The notes beneath the pieces were generated by a model. That model did not search any database, was not told the DNA's origin, and saw nothing but the letters and a program-made list of their open reading frames with translations. Made by a program: the position numbers and the translations under genes. A stretch of DNA of 64,000 nucleotides, from assembly GCA_963710135.1 (NCBI GenBank), contig CAVPYY010000003.1, positions 62,001 through 126,000 on the forward strand. Direction: 5' to 3'. The stretch is from SG8-30 sp963710135 (GTDB lineage: Bacteria; Pseudomonadota; Gammaproteobacteria; Steroidobacterales; Steroidobacteraceae). Below, piece by piece: positions 51,687 through 61,026 of this stretch. Each line of letters starts with the position of its first letter. Positions within the stretch are counted from its first letter, which is position 1.

Positions 51687-54457
51687 CACGCCTGCTCCGG
51701 CACGTTGTGCTGGCGCCCGATGGTCGCCAGGATGTTGAGCACCACGCCGACCACCGCCAGGTACACGCCGATATCGAACACCATCGCGCTCGCCAGCTCG
51801 AACTTGCCGACGATCGGCCAGGTGACGTAGGCGAACGTAGAGGTCAGGAAGGGCGCGCCAAAGGCCAGCGACACGAGGCCGGTCAGGGCCGCGACGCCGA
51901 TCCCGACGCTCGCCAGCGAGGTGTAGCGCGGCGCCAGGCGCGCCTCCACCCAGTCACTGCCGTGTGCGAGATACTGCAACAGGATCGCGACGCCGGTCAC
52001 CAGGCCGGCGATGAACCCGCCGCCGGGCTGGTTGTGGCCCCTGAGCAGCAGGTACACCGACACCAGCAGCGCCAGCGGCAGCAGCGGTCGTGCCAGCACC
52101 TCGAACAGCGGCGACTTGGTCTCGGCCGCCCAGGGGCGTCCCTGCCAGTCGAGCGCCGGCGCACGCAGCTGGATGCGATCCAGCAGCGCGACGATGCCAA
52201 TCGCGGCGATCCCCAGCACCGTGATCTCGCCGAGAGTGTCGAGTGCGCGGAAGTCGACCAGGATCACGTTGACCACGTTGTACCCGCCGCCGCCGGGCTT
52301 GGCGTTCTCGAGGAAGTAGCCCGAGATCGTCTCGCCCGGCGCGATCAGCATCGCCAGTGCGAGCACGGCCGCGCCCGCGCCGGCGGCGACGGCCAGCGCC
52401 GCATCGGCCACCCGTCGCCCGGCGGAGCTCTCGCGCGGCGAACGCGCGGGCAGGAAGAACATCGCCAGCAGCAACAGCAGCACGGTGATGACTTCGACCA
52501 AGAGCTGCGTGAGGGCAAGGTCCGGCGCCGAGAGCTTGACGAAGGCCAGCGCCACCACCAGACCGATGACGCCAATGGATACGACGGCCAGCACGCGCTG
52601 GCGGTGCAGCCAGACGGTGCTGGCGGTGGCCAGCAGCAACACCGCGAACGCGATCCAGGCGACGCCGGGGGCGGGCAGCATGTCGCGGGTGGGCGCGGGC
52701 CAGGTGCCGCCGAAACCGAGCGCGCCGGCGGCGAGCGAGGCGACCAGGAGGGCCACGATCGACAGCCGCAGCCCGCCGGCGGCAATCTGCCGTTGCAGCA
52801 GGTCGCACAACCGCACGGCGCCGGCCACGCCGGACTCGACAATGGCCTTGCCGCTGACCGCGAAGCCGCCGTCGTCATGCAGGGCCCAGACGTAGCGGCG
52901 CGCCGCATACAGGCCGATGCCGCCCAGCAGCGCCACGAGGCTCATCAGCAGCGGCAGGTTGAAGCCATGCCAGACCGCGAGCGAGAACTCGGGCAGCGGC
53001 TCCTGCAGCAAAGCGCCGGCGGCCAGACGCAACAGCGGCTCGACGGTCAGCGCCGGCAGCAGGCCGACCAGCAGGCACACCACGACCAGTATCTCGACCG
53101 GCACGCGCATGAAGCGCGGCGGCTCGTGCGGCGTCCGCGGCAAGTCCGCGGGCGGCCCCCCGAAGAAGACGTCGTGCACGAAGCGCGCCGAGTAGGCGAC
53201 CGAGAACAGCCCGCCCAGTGTTGCCGCCAGTGGCATGAGCACGGCCCAGGGCGGCGGCAAGGCGAAGGTCTCGGCGAAGAACATCTCCTTGCTGATGAAC
53301 CCGTTCAGCAATGGCACACCCGCCATGGCCGAGGCGGCGACCGTCGCCAGCACCGCGGTGATCGGCAGCGCGCGCGCCAGGCCCGAAAGGCGCCGCATAT
53401 CGCGCGTACCGGTCTCGTGATCGACGATTCCCGCGGCCATGAACAGGGACGCCTTGAACGCGGCGTGATTGATGACGTGAAACACGGCCGCGATCTCGCC
53501 GAGCGGCGTGCCCAGACCCAGCAACAGCATGATCAGGCCGAGCTGGCTGACCGTGCTGTAGGCGAGCAGCCCTTTCAGGTCGTGCTGGTAGAGCGCCACG
53601 TAGGCGGCAAACAGCATGGTCACCAGGCCGGTCATGCTGACCGCCCAGAACCATTCTTCGGTGCCGGCCAGCGCCGGCCAAAGCCGCATCAGCAGGAAGA
53701 TGCCCGCCTTCACCATGGTCGCGGAATGCAGGTAGGCGCTGACCGGCGTCGGCGCCGCCATCGCGTGCGGCAGCCAGAAGTGGAACGGGAACTGCGCCGA
53801 CTTGGTGAACGCGCCAAGCAGCACCAGCGCCAGCAGTACGGGGTAGCGCGGATCAGCCCGGATCAGGTCGCCGGCCGCGAGCACCTCGCCGAGCGAGTAG
53901 CTGCCGACGATATCGCCGATGAGCAGCACCCCGGCCAGCAGCGCCAGCCCGCCGGCGCCGGTGACCAGGAGCGCCAGCCGCGCGCCCTGGCGCGCCTCGG
54001 CAGCGCCGCGCCAGAATCCGATCAACAGGAATGAGCTGATGCTGGTGAGTTCCCAGAACACCAGCAGCAACAACAGGTTGTCGGCGGTCACGACGCCGAG
54101 CATCGAGCCCATGAAAAACAGGAAATAGCCGAAGAACCGGCCGTTGCAGTCTTCCGCCGTCAGGTAATAGTGGGCGTACAGGACGACCAGCAGGCCGATC
54201 ACGAGAATCAGGCCGGCGAACAGCATCGACAGGCCATCCAGCCGGAAAGCCAGGTCGAGTCCGAGCGACGGCACCCAGGGCGCGCTGAACAGCACCGTCT
54301 CGCCCGCGACGACCTGCGGCACCAGCAGCGCCAAGGGCACGGTGGCGCACAGCGCGACGAATCCGGCCGTTGCGGCCGGCGGCACGCGCAGCCGTTCCAG
54401 CGCCGCCGGGAGCAGCGCAAACAGGAACGGCAGCAGCACGGCTGTCGCAATCAGCAT
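51686..54457 (-). CDS. mrpA: Na+/H+ antiporter MrpA-MrpB fused subunit
   Basis: Largest subunit of the Mrp antiporter, 923 residues. The NuoL-like part has LLVFWELTSISSFLLIGFWR (TM5 Glu), LLGAFTKSAQFPFHFWLPHA (TM7 Lys), HSATMVKAGIFLLMRLWP and LALYQHDLKGLLAYSTVSQL-type sequence, and SKEMFFAETF. The C-terminal part, from about residue 780, is a MrpB domain (LLVSVYLLLRGHNQPGGGFI; SAMVFDIGVYLAVVGVVLNI). The MrpA-B fusion is the arrangement in group 2 (Pha-type) operons. First gene of mrpAB-C-D-E-F-G, with all junctions overlapping or nearly so. No frameshift in 2.8 kb. Confidence 0.94.
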   Translation of the reverse strand: MLIATAVLLPFLFALLPAALERLRVPPAATAGFVALCATVPLALLVPQVVAGETVLFSAPWVPSLGLDLAFRLDGLSMLFAGLILVIGLLVVLYAHYYLTAEDCNGRFFGYFLFFMGSMLGVVTADNLLLLLVFWELTSISSFLLIGFWRGAAEARQGARLALLVTGAGGLALLAGVLLIGDIVGSYSLGEVLAAGDLIRADPRYPVLLALVLLGAFTKSAQFPFHFWLPHAMAAPTPVSAYLHSATMVKAGIFLLMRLWPALAGTEEWFWAVSMTGLVTMLFAAYVALYQHDLKGLLAYSTVSQLGLIMLLLGLGTPLGEIAAVFHVINHAAFKASLFMAAGIVDHETGTRDMRRLSGLARALPITAVLATVAASAMAGVPLLNGFISKEMFFAETFALPPPWAVLMPLAATLGGLFSVAYSARFVHDVFFGGPPADLPRTPHEPPRFMRVPVEILVVVCLLVGLLPALTVEPLLRLAAGALLQEPLPEFSLAVWHGFNLPLLMSLVALLGGIGLYAARRYVWALHDDGGFAVSGKAIVESGVAGAVRLCDLLQRQIAAGGLRLSIVALLVASLAAGALGFGGTWPAPTRDMLPAPGVAWIAFAVLLLATASTVWLHRQRVLAVVSIGVIGLVVALAFVKLSAPDLALTQLLVEVITVLLLLLAMFFLPARSPRESSAGRRVADAALAVAAGAGAAVLALAMLIAPGETISGYFLENAKPGGGGYNVVNVILVDFRALDTLGEITVLGIAAIGIVALLDRIQLRAPALDWQGRPWAAETKSPLFEVLARPLLPLALLVSVYLLLRGHNQPGGGFIAGLVTGVAILLQYLAHGSDWVEARLAPRYTSLASVGIGVAALTGLVSLAFGAPFLTSTFAYVTWPIVGKFELASAMVFDIGVYLAVVGVVLNILATIGRQHNVPEQA

Positions 54458-54538
54458 TCAGGAAGGCTCCCTCGATGGCGCGCGGCCCGCCGGCCGGCGG
54501 GCTCGGACGTTACACGACCGGGCGCCGTGCCGTCGACT

Positions 54539-55189
54539 TCATGACCGCGGCAGGGCCGCGGTAGCCGCGTCGAGGCGCTGCACCAGTGCGGGCTCGAGAT
54601 TGAGCCGCGCGGCAAGCAGAGATAAATATGCCTGCTCTGCCGGCGACGAGTCGTCGATGACCAGACGCGACGCGGCGTAGATCTCGGCCGCGATCTCCGG
54701 CGAGGACGCCGCCGCCACGACCGCATTGACGTCCAGCGGTCGTGACAGCTCTTCGAGGACGAACGCCTTCTCCTCGTTCGACAGCGACATTTCGTTGACC
54801 CGCCCGAATATCTTCTGCTGTTCGCTGGCGTCCACGTGCCCGTCCGACTTCGCCGCGGCGATCATCGCGCGCAGCACCGCGAGCCCGTGGCCGGGATCGC
54901 TGGCGGCGGCCTCAACCGGCGCCGGCAGCGGCACGTCGGATCCGGGCACCCAAGCGGAGGCTGCGGCCGCGGTCCCGCCCGACTTCTGGCGCTGATGGTC
55001 CTGGTAGGCCTTCCAGGCGAGGCCCGCGACCAGCGCCATACCGCCGATCTTGAGGCCCGATTTGGCGAGCTTCTTGCCCTTGCCGCCCGCGATGGCCCCT
55101 GCGACCGCGCCGGACAGCAGCCCACCGGCCAGCCCCCCGCCCACGCCACTCTGCATCAACTGGTTCACGAGACGGTTCGGGTCGATCAT
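54539..55189 (-). CDS. TerB/DUF533-like inner membrane protein
   Basis: A 216-residue protein. A Gly/Ala-rich N-terminal hydrophobic part (SGVGGGLAGGLLSGAVAGAI; IGGMALVAGLAWKAYQDHQ) precedes a TerB-like helical domain (VLRAMIAAAKSDGHVDASEQ, the metal-binding Asp-rich helix, to the C terminus). This matches DUF533 / YebE proteins, linked to envelope stress but of unknown biochemical function. GGAGG lies before the ATG. Divergent from the glycerol-3-phosphate dehydrogenase-like gene. Confidence 0.8.
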   Translation of the reverse strand: MIDPNRLVNQLMQSGVGGGLAGGLLSGAVAGAIAGGKGKKLAKSGLKIGGMALVAGLAWKAYQDHQRQKSGGTAAAASAWVPGSDVPLPAPVEAAASDPGHGLAVLRAMIAAAKSDGHVDASEQQKIFGRVNEMSLSNEEKAFVLEELSRPLDVNAVVAAASSPEIAAEIYAASRLVIDDSSPAEQAYLSLLAARLNLEPALVQRLDAATAALPRS

Positions 55190-55276
55190 GGCGCCTCCCT
55201 TGGCACGCGACGGATTTGAAGGCGATCAGACCGGCAGAGACTCTCACGGTTCCGCGCGAACGGGTACTCTCGCGTC

Positions 55277-56437
55277 ATGGATTGGACCGCCAGCACTTCG
55301 ACCTCGGGCCCCGCCTACGACCTGGTGGTCGTCGGTGGCGGCATCCACGGTGTCGGCGTCGCCCAGGCGGCGGCGGCGCGCGGCCACAGCGTGCTGCTGC
55401 TGGAGCGCACCGGGCTGGCGCACGGCACGTCCAGCCGGTCCAGCAAGCTGATTCACGGTGGCCTGCGCTACCTCGAAAGCGGCCAGTTCCGGCTGGTGCG
55501 CGAAAGCCTCGAGGAGCGCGCGCTGATGCTGAAGCTGGCGCCCGACCTGGTCAGCATCCGCCCGTTCTTCATTCCCGTGTATCCGCAGACACGGCGCCGC
55601 CCGTGGCAGCTGACGCTCGGTCTCGCCGCCTATGCCGCGTTGGCGGGATTCGGCCGGACCACACGCTTCGGGCGCCTGCCACGCCGCCAGTGGGACCGGC
55701 TCGACGGCCTCGACACCGACGGCCTGCAGTGCGTGTACCGGTACTTCGATGCACAGACCGACGACGCGCTGCTCACCCGCGCGGTCATGAACTCGGCGGT
55801 CGCGCTCGGCGCTGAACTGGCGATGCCGGCCGAGTTCGTGGCGGCAGAGACCCACCCCGACGCGGTGCGCGTGCTGTACCGCGCTGCCGGACGCGAGCAC
55901 GAGTGTCGGGCCGCGGTGCTGGTCAACGCGGCCGGCCCGTGGGCGCCGGAGCTGAGCCGCAAGGTTACGCCGCTGCCACGCGTGCCGGCACTCGATCTCG
56001 TGCAGGGCACGCACATGGTGGTGCGCGGCCAGGTCGCGCGCGGGATCTACTACGTCGAGAGCCCGTCCGACGGGCGCGCCGTGTTCGTCATGCCCTGGAA
56101 CCAGGATGTGCTCGTGGGCACCACCGAGACACCCTTCCAGGGAGATCCGGAGGAAGTCCGGCCTCTGCCATCCGAACTGGACTACCTGACCGCCGTTCTG
56201 GCCCGCTATTTCCCGGCCTACCGCGCGCCGGGCGCCTGCGAGGTGCTGCACGCCTTCGCCGGATTGCGCGTGCTGCCGCGGGCCGATGGCGCGGCCTTCC
56301 ATCGCCAGCGTGAAACGCTGCTGGTCACCGACCCGCCCGGCAAGCCCCGCTTCCTGGCGATCTACGGCGGCAAGCTCACCGGCTGGCGGGCCACGGCCGA
56401 ACGCGTGCTCGAAAACGATCGCGCCGGCGCTGCCTGA
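55277..56437 (+). CDS. Short FAD-dependent glycerol-3-phosphate dehydrogenase (GlpD-like)
   Basis: Oxidises glycerol-3-phosphate to dihydroxyacetone phosphate, passing electrons to quinone. FAD motif VVVGGGIHGVGVAQAAAARG, then the GlpD pattern TSSRSSKLIHGGLRYLESGQ, FRLVRESLEERALMLKLAPD, YRYFDAQTDDALL, and KPRFLAIYGGKLTGWRATAE near the end. At 386 residues it ends where the catalytic domain ends; the roughly 110-residue C-terminal DAO_C domain of E. coli GlpD is missing. Close relatives of this length exist, so this is likely its natural form. No glycerol kinase or facilitator is nearby. Confidence 0.78.
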   Translation: MDWTASTSTSGPAYDLVVVGGGIHGVGVAQAAAARGHSVLLLERTGLAHGTSSRSSKLIHGGLRYLESGQFRLVRESLEERALMLKLAPDLVSIRPFFIPVYPQTRRRPWQLTLGLAAYAALAGFGRTTRFGRLPRRQWDRLDGLDTDGLQCVYRYFDAQTDDALLTRAVMNSAVALGAELAMPAEFVAAETHPDAVRVLYRAAGREHECRAAVLVNAAGPWAPELSRKVTPLPRVPALDLVQGTHMVVRGQVARGIYYVESPSDGRAVFVMPWNQDVLVGTTETPFQGDPEEVRPLPSELDYLTAVLARYFPAYRAPGACEVLHAFAGLRVLPRADGAAFHRQRETLLVTDPPGKPRFLAIYGGKLTGWRATAERVLENDRAGAA

Positions 56438-56505
56438 CCGCCGGGCGCGGGCCGACACCCGCAGGATCGGCCTGGTCAGGCCATGACTGCGCTGCCCGCC
56501 CGCGC

Positions 56506-57507
56506 TCAGGGCTGGCACAGGGCGGTCACCAGCTCCCGGTCGATCCAGGTGTTGCCGTTGAGGCTGTCGATGAACCCGCAGTGCCCGCCATGCCGGGTCA
56601 CGGTGAGCTCGAGTGCCGGAACGCGCTTGAGTCGCCGCAGGTCAGCCGCCGGGATCATCGGGTCGTCCAGCGAGGTCACGACCCTGCTCGGCGTGTCGAG
56701 CGACGCCAGCGCCTCCCCGGTGATGGCGTAGCCGCGCAGATAGCTGGACAGGTCCGGGAACTCGGTGTACTGGCGCACCATCCGGTCCGTCATGCCGGTC
56801 AGCGAACGCTCGCCGATGAGCTCCTGGAAGTCGTAGTCGTCCGGCCAGGCCGCCTGTTTCTTGCGCAGCGAGCGACGCCACTTGAGCATGAAGTACTCAC
56901 GATAGATCGACGGACCGCGCTCCAGCGCCTGCAGCGTGACCGCGGGATCCATGACGGGACACACGGCGACGATCCGGCGCAGGCGAATGCCGGCGCCGGA
57001 CGCGCGCGCCCCGACGCGCAGCGCAAAGTTGCCCCCCAGGGAGAATCCGCCGAGCGACAGCGGTTCGTCCGGGTACAAGTCCTGTATGCGCCGCACGGCA
57101 CCGACCACTTCATCGATGCGGCAGGAGTGAAACAGCTCCCGATTCAGGTCGTGCGTATCGCCGTGGTCGCGCAGGTTGAGCCTGATGACGTCGAACCCGG
57201 CGTCGAACAGGCCCTGACCGATCGACAGGAGGTAGAGCGACTGCGCGCTGCCTTCCCAGCCGTGCAGCAGCACCACGACACCGCGGGCCGGCGCACGGTC
57301 CACCGAGGCCTGGGTAGCCTGCAGGCCCAGCAGCCGTACCCCGCCCCCGCATTCGAGCACCAGGTCACTGCTCGCCTCGCTCAGGCCGACGGTACGGCGT
57401 TCCACGCCCGGGCGCCGCACCGGCAAGCTCGGCAGCACCGACTGCACGTGACGGTTGCGCAGCCATAGGGGCGGATCGAAGGGCAGCAGGCGCGCGACGT
57501 CTTCCAT
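56506..57507 (-). CDS. YheT-family alpha/beta hydrolase
   Basis: Hydrolase of the YheT/ABHD1 group: RNRHVQSVLPSL at the start, VVVLLHGWEGSAQSLYLLSI, nucleophile elbow LGGFSLGGNFALRVG, catalytic Asp in SLDDPMIPA, and His in TRHGGHCGFID. About 333 residues, start at the Met of MEDVARLLPFDPP. The family acts on esters or medium-chain lipids but is poorly defined. Convergent with the GlpD-like gene. Confidence 0.83.
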   Translation of the reverse strand: MEDVARLLPFDPPLWLRNRHVQSVLPSLPVRRPGVERRTVGLSEASSDLVLECGGGVRLLGLQATQASVDRAPARGVVVLLHGWEGSAQSLYLLSIGQGLFDAGFDVIRLNLRDHGDTHDLNRELFHSCRIDEVVGAVRRIQDLYPDEPLSLGGFSLGGNFALRVGARASGAGIRLRRIVAVCPVMDPAVTLQALERGPSIYREYFMLKWRRSLRKKQAAWPDDYDFQELIGERSLTGMTDRMVRQYTEFPDLSSYLRGYAITGEALASLDTPSRVVTSLDDPMIPAADLRRLKRVPALELTVTRHGGHCGFIDSLNGNTWIDRELVTALCQP

Positions 57508-57607
57508 CGCCCGGCTCAAGCCTGCCGCACGCGGCGGGCGCCGCGGGACGGCGGCGGGCATCCGCCCGCCGCGGCGCGACGCCAGGCAATCAAACGGCCG
57601 ACCTCCG

Positions 57608-58907
57608 TCACCGCTGCACGGCCGTGATCTCGAGCCTGTTGTTGGCGGCCGCGGCCTCGTTCCACTGTCCCGCGGTGGCCATTTCGAGCGGCGGGTAGGG
57701 CATGAGGACGCGCTCGGGCGGGCCCTGCACCAGCGCCAGCTCCACCCGGCCATTGGTCCGCTGCCGCACGGTCGGCGGCGAGATTGGCGTAGGACACCGG
57801 CTGCCGCGCGGAACCGTTCAGCTGCTCGTCGAACGGGTTGCCCCGATAGTCACACTCGCCGGCCGCGAGTGCCGGCGAGGCCGGCGCATAACCGGCCTCC
57901 GGGCTGCCGGTCAGACAGAATCGCCCCGCCACGGCCTCTACCCGCACCGTGCCCTGGAATCCCGACTCCTCGAGCCCGCGCACCAGCGCAGTCAGCTGCT
58001 CGAGTCGCGACGGAGCGAGCGGCGCTTCGCCGTAGGGCACCGGGATGACCTCCAGTGGCGCCGCGGTGGCCCTGGGTCCCGGTGCGGGCGCCACGACCTG
58101 CGATGCCGCGCGAACCTCGTCCAGCGTCGCCCGCAGCGCGGCGGCCTCGGTCTCGAGCCGGCTGCGCGCCTGCTCCACCTCGGCGGCCGTCTGGCTGGTT
58201 TGCCAGTAGAGCCAGCCGAGCACGGCAAGCGCCACGGCAAATGCCGCGAGCGCGACGATCCAGCCCCAGGGACGTTCGGCCGCGGGCGGCGGCGGCAGCG
58301 GCTCGGGCTCCACCGCCGCGGGCTCCTCGACCTTGAGCTCCGCCACCAGTCGCCGCGACTGTCCCTCGAGTGTGGCCACCATGAAGCGGCGCAGTTCCAG
58401 ACTCTGCTCGCGCAGCATCGCCTCGAGCGCGGCCCGCACATCGGCATCGACGGCGGGCGCGGGCCGTGGCGGAGACGACTCGACGCCGTGCTCGTCGACA
58501 GGCTGCAGCACGGGCGGCGCTGCGTCGCGCCGGTCCGGCAGCAGCTGCAGCTGGTACAGGACCTTGGTGACGTCGATCGGGCGCACCGACTTGGGCAGGA
58601 CACCCATGGCGCCGAGCGCGCGCGCCTGTCCGGCGTACAGCTCGCCCTCCTGAGACGTGTACATCATGACCGGCAATGTCGCGGTGGCGGGATTCGCCTT
58701 GATGAGCTTGACGGCTTCGAGCCCGTCCATCCCCGGCATGAGGTGATCCATGAAGACCACGTCGGGCCGCTGCTCCTTGAGAAACTCGAGCGCCGCCTCA
58801 GCGGAATCGGCGGTGTCGACCGAGATGCCGAACTTCTCCAGCATGCGGCTGAGCACGACTCGCGCCGACTTTGAATCGTCCACCACCAGCGCGCGCTTGG
58901 TCGACAT
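57608..58907 (-). CDS. Membrane-anchored response regulator (REC-TM-periplasmic domain)
   Basis: An N-terminal receiver domain (residues 1 to about 120): VVDDSKSARVVLSRMLEKFG with paired acidic Asp10/Asp11, phosphoacceptor Asp54 in VVFMDHLMPGMDG, and the switch Lys in LPKSVRP. Next a Pro/Ala linker and helix (LREQSLELRRFMVATLEGQS), one TM at about residues 210-232 (WGWIVALAAFAVALAVLGWL), a coiled coil, and a C-terminal region with two Cys (GRFCLTGS, GECDYRGNPF) that would be periplasmic. The frame breaks at 57773 (extra base); read on, it continues TVRQRTNGRVELALVQG and ends EITAVQR at 57608. GGGGAG precedes the ATG. No kinase is adjacent. Function unknown. Confidence 0.75.
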
Positions 58908-58991
58908 CGCAACTCCCCGTACGGCCCGGGCAAGTATAGCGTCCGCCGCTCCTCATCGACGCGCGGCGATGTCCCGCCGCGAAGCTCGGAC

Positions 58992-59867
58992 TCAGGCCAG
59001 CTCGCCGCGCGCGACGGTTACGCAGCCGCCGCCGACCCGCACGTCGACCGAGTCGTCCATCTCGGTCGCCCGCAGGTGCAGCGTCGACGGACGACCCATT
59101 CCCCAACCCTGTTCCGCCCTGACGTCCACCCGCGAGTCCCCGAGGCAGCGATGCCGCGCAAGATAGGCGGCGAGGCAGCCGTTACTGCTACCGGTTGCGG
59201 CATCCTCGGTCACGCCGAGCCCGGGGACGAATACCCGCACCGACACCGCGTGACCCCGCGACGCCTCCGTTGCGAACGCGAGCAGCGAACGCGACTCCCT
59301 GCGCTCCAGCAGCCTGCCGAGGCGGGACTTGTCGAGCTGGCAGCGATCCAGCGCGGCGCGACTGCCGACAGGTACGATCAGCGTCGGCAGGCCGGTCGAG
59401 ACCTCCTGAACCGGGTGGTCGGCGCTCAGGTCAGAGGGCTTCAGGCCGATGGCGGCCGCCGCGGCCGCGCGCGGCGCCGTCCGCCCGAACACCGCCGACG
59501 GCTGCCGCATCCAGTACCGGCCACCGTCGCGCCCGGGTTCGAATGCGACCGGCACGACTCCGACGCCGAGTTCGAGCGCGATGTTCATGGGCGCGCGCCG
59601 CGACAGTTCCGTGCGCAGCACGTGCGCGCTGCCGAGCGTTGGATGGCCGGCAAAGGGCAGCTCCGCGACCGGCGTAAAGATCCGCAGCCGCCGCGGGTGA
59701 CCGTTGCGCTGCGGCATGAGGAAGGTGGTTTCCGAGAAATTGAACTCGCGCGCGATCTGCTGCATCTGCCGGCTCGAGAGGCCCTCGGAATCGCTAACGA
59801 CCGCCAGCTGATTGCCGGCCAGTGCGCGCTGGGTGAAGACATCGACCAGGAAGAATGGGCGTGCCAT
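58992..59867 (-). CDS. PhzF-family isomerase/epimerase-like protein
   Basis: A 291-residue protein with the diaminopimelate-epimerase-like double fold. VDVFTQRALAGNQLAVV and NFSETTFLMP (the catalytic Glu) start the protein, GHPTLGSAHVL follows, and GVTEDAATGSSNGCLAAYLA is the conserved PhzF C-terminal motif. There is no phenazine gene set, so this is one of the common orphan PhzF proteins (YddE type) with unknown substrate. Start at 59867 (MARPFFLVDVF). Confidence 0.85.
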   Translation of the reverse strand: MARPFFLVDVFTQRALAGNQLAVVSDSEGLSSRQMQQIAREFNFSETTFLMPQRNGHPRRLRIFTPVAELPFAGHPTLGSAHVLRTELSRRAPMNIALELGVGVVPVAFEPGRDGGRYWMRQPSAVFGRTAPRAAAAAAIGLKPSDLSADHPVQEVSTGLPTLIVPVGSRAALDRCQLDKSRLGRLLERRESRSLLAFATEASRGHAVSVRVFVPGLGVTEDAATGSSNGCLAAYLARHRCLGDSRVDVRAEQGWGMGRPSTLHLRATEMDDSVDVRVGGGCVTVARGELA

Positions 59868-60049
59868 CTTGGACTCCGTGACTGACGATCGTGGCGAAGG
59901 GCGACTGTGGCGAAGGGCACCGGGGACTGGAAGATACCCGGCCACGTCCGGGGCAGCCGCGAGCGGCGTCACAAGCGGGTGAAATTCGAGCGGCCGCCGC
60001 GGGCGGACATAAGCAGCGCCACGCCGGAGGCGCGAGTCGCTGCGGAACG

Positions 60050-60886
60050 CTACGCGCCGGCGGCGATCGACTCGAAGTCCGCCGCCAGCCGGGCCAGCCG
60101 CTCCTGCAGGCGTTCACGCTGGGCCGGCGACAGGGACGCATCGATGTCCACGATCAGCCTGAGCACACGCTGGCGATCCGCGTCGAAGCGCTTGCGGGAT
60201 TCCTCCGGCCAGAAGGCATCGCCATCGGCGAGCAGCTTCTGGAGGACCGGCTCGAACCTCGCGACATCAGAACGGCTCGCCAGCGCCTCCCTGAACGCCT
60301 GCTGCCAGGCACGCCGGCTCGCCAGCCAGCCTGCGATGTCGGACGTCATCGCGGAGGCGGACTGGCGCGCCATGTCGCGCTGCGCCTCGTCGAGACGCCC
60401 GACCCAGCGCTCCAGCTGCTTGATGGTCGTCTTCTCACGGCGCTTGAGCCGCTCCGCATCCGACTCCTTCAGGTACTTCCTTTCTATCTCCGCGTCGTCC
60501 TCGGTGATCTGCTCGAACATCTGCTCCACCTGGTCATCCGACAGCGCGCTCAGCAGCGCCGCTGCATCGGGCGCGAGTTGCCGCATCAGGTCGTCCCAGA
60601 AGCCCTCCATTTCCAGCCGTGCGGCGGAAATGCGCTCCGCGCCCAAGGGGCTCGCGGCGTCCCGCTCTATTTCCCGCAGAAATGATGCATAGCGCGCCAT
60701 CTGCGACTCGCGATGCCAGGTCAGCAGCGTGTCGAGGGCGCGCTCGAACTGCTGGCGTTGCCCGGTATCGAGATCCACATAGTCGCGGAAGTACCAGGGC
60801 ACCAGCGTATCGAGCTGGCCGTAGGCGAGCTTCACGCCGCTGCAGCCGGTCAGCAGCAGCGCCGCGAACAGCCCGAGCGTGAGCAT
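60050..60886 (-). CDS. DUF6279-like lipoprotein
   Basis: The signal MLTLGLFAALLLTGCSG has lipobox LTGC. The mature protein is helical and charged: LAYGQLDTLVPWYFRDYVDL, LDTGQRQQFERALDTLLTWH and RYASFLREIE, the pattern I recall for DUF6279 lipoproteins in gammaproteobacteria. About 278 residues. Function unknown. Divergent from the YdbH-like gene; the starts are only 45 bases apart if YdbH begins at 60932. Confidence 0.7.
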   Translation of the reverse strand: MLTLGLFAALLLTGCSGVKLAYGQLDTLVPWYFRDYVDLDTGQRQQFERALDTLLTWHRESQMARYASFLREIERDAASPLGAERISAARLEMEGFWDDLMRQLAPDAAALLSALSDDQVEQMFEQITEDDAEIERKYLKESDAERLKRREKTTIKQLERWVGRLDEAQRDMARQSASAMTSDIAGWLASRRAWQQAFREALASRSDVARFEPVLQKLLADGDAFWPEESRKRFDADRQRVLRLIVDIDASLSPAQRERLQERLARLAADFESIAAGA

Positions 60887-60960
60887 GCGCGCCGTCTTGA
60901 CTCCCCGCCCCGCGCACGCGCTAATCACGGCATGCGCCGCTCCCCGCTCCCGTTCGCGAC

Positions 60961-61000
60961 GGCCGTCCTGGCCACGCTGGGTCCGTCCTGCCCACGCTGG
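60961..61000 (+). repeat. 20-base imperfect tandem duplication in the YdbH-like signal peptide
   Basis: Positions 60961-60980 and 60981-61000 agree at 18 of 20 bases. Both copies contain CGTCCTG and CCACGCTGG. Removing one copy joins MRRSPLPFATAVLATL to AAQAASRVAVSADM in frame, a clean signal peptide. Confidence 0.75.
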
Positions 61001-61026
61001 CGGCACAGGCCGCGAGCCGCGTCGCG

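Noticed and set aside
49828..54034. Very long plus-strand open frames (519 and 775 codons)
   Set aside because: Both lie antisense to mrpD and mrpAB and are low-complexity Arg/Gln/His/Gly sequence.
56468..56481. GGCCTG-GT-CAGGCC hairpin between the GlpD-like and YheT genes
   Set aside because: The stem is six base pairs with a two-base loop and no T-run, too little to call a terminator.
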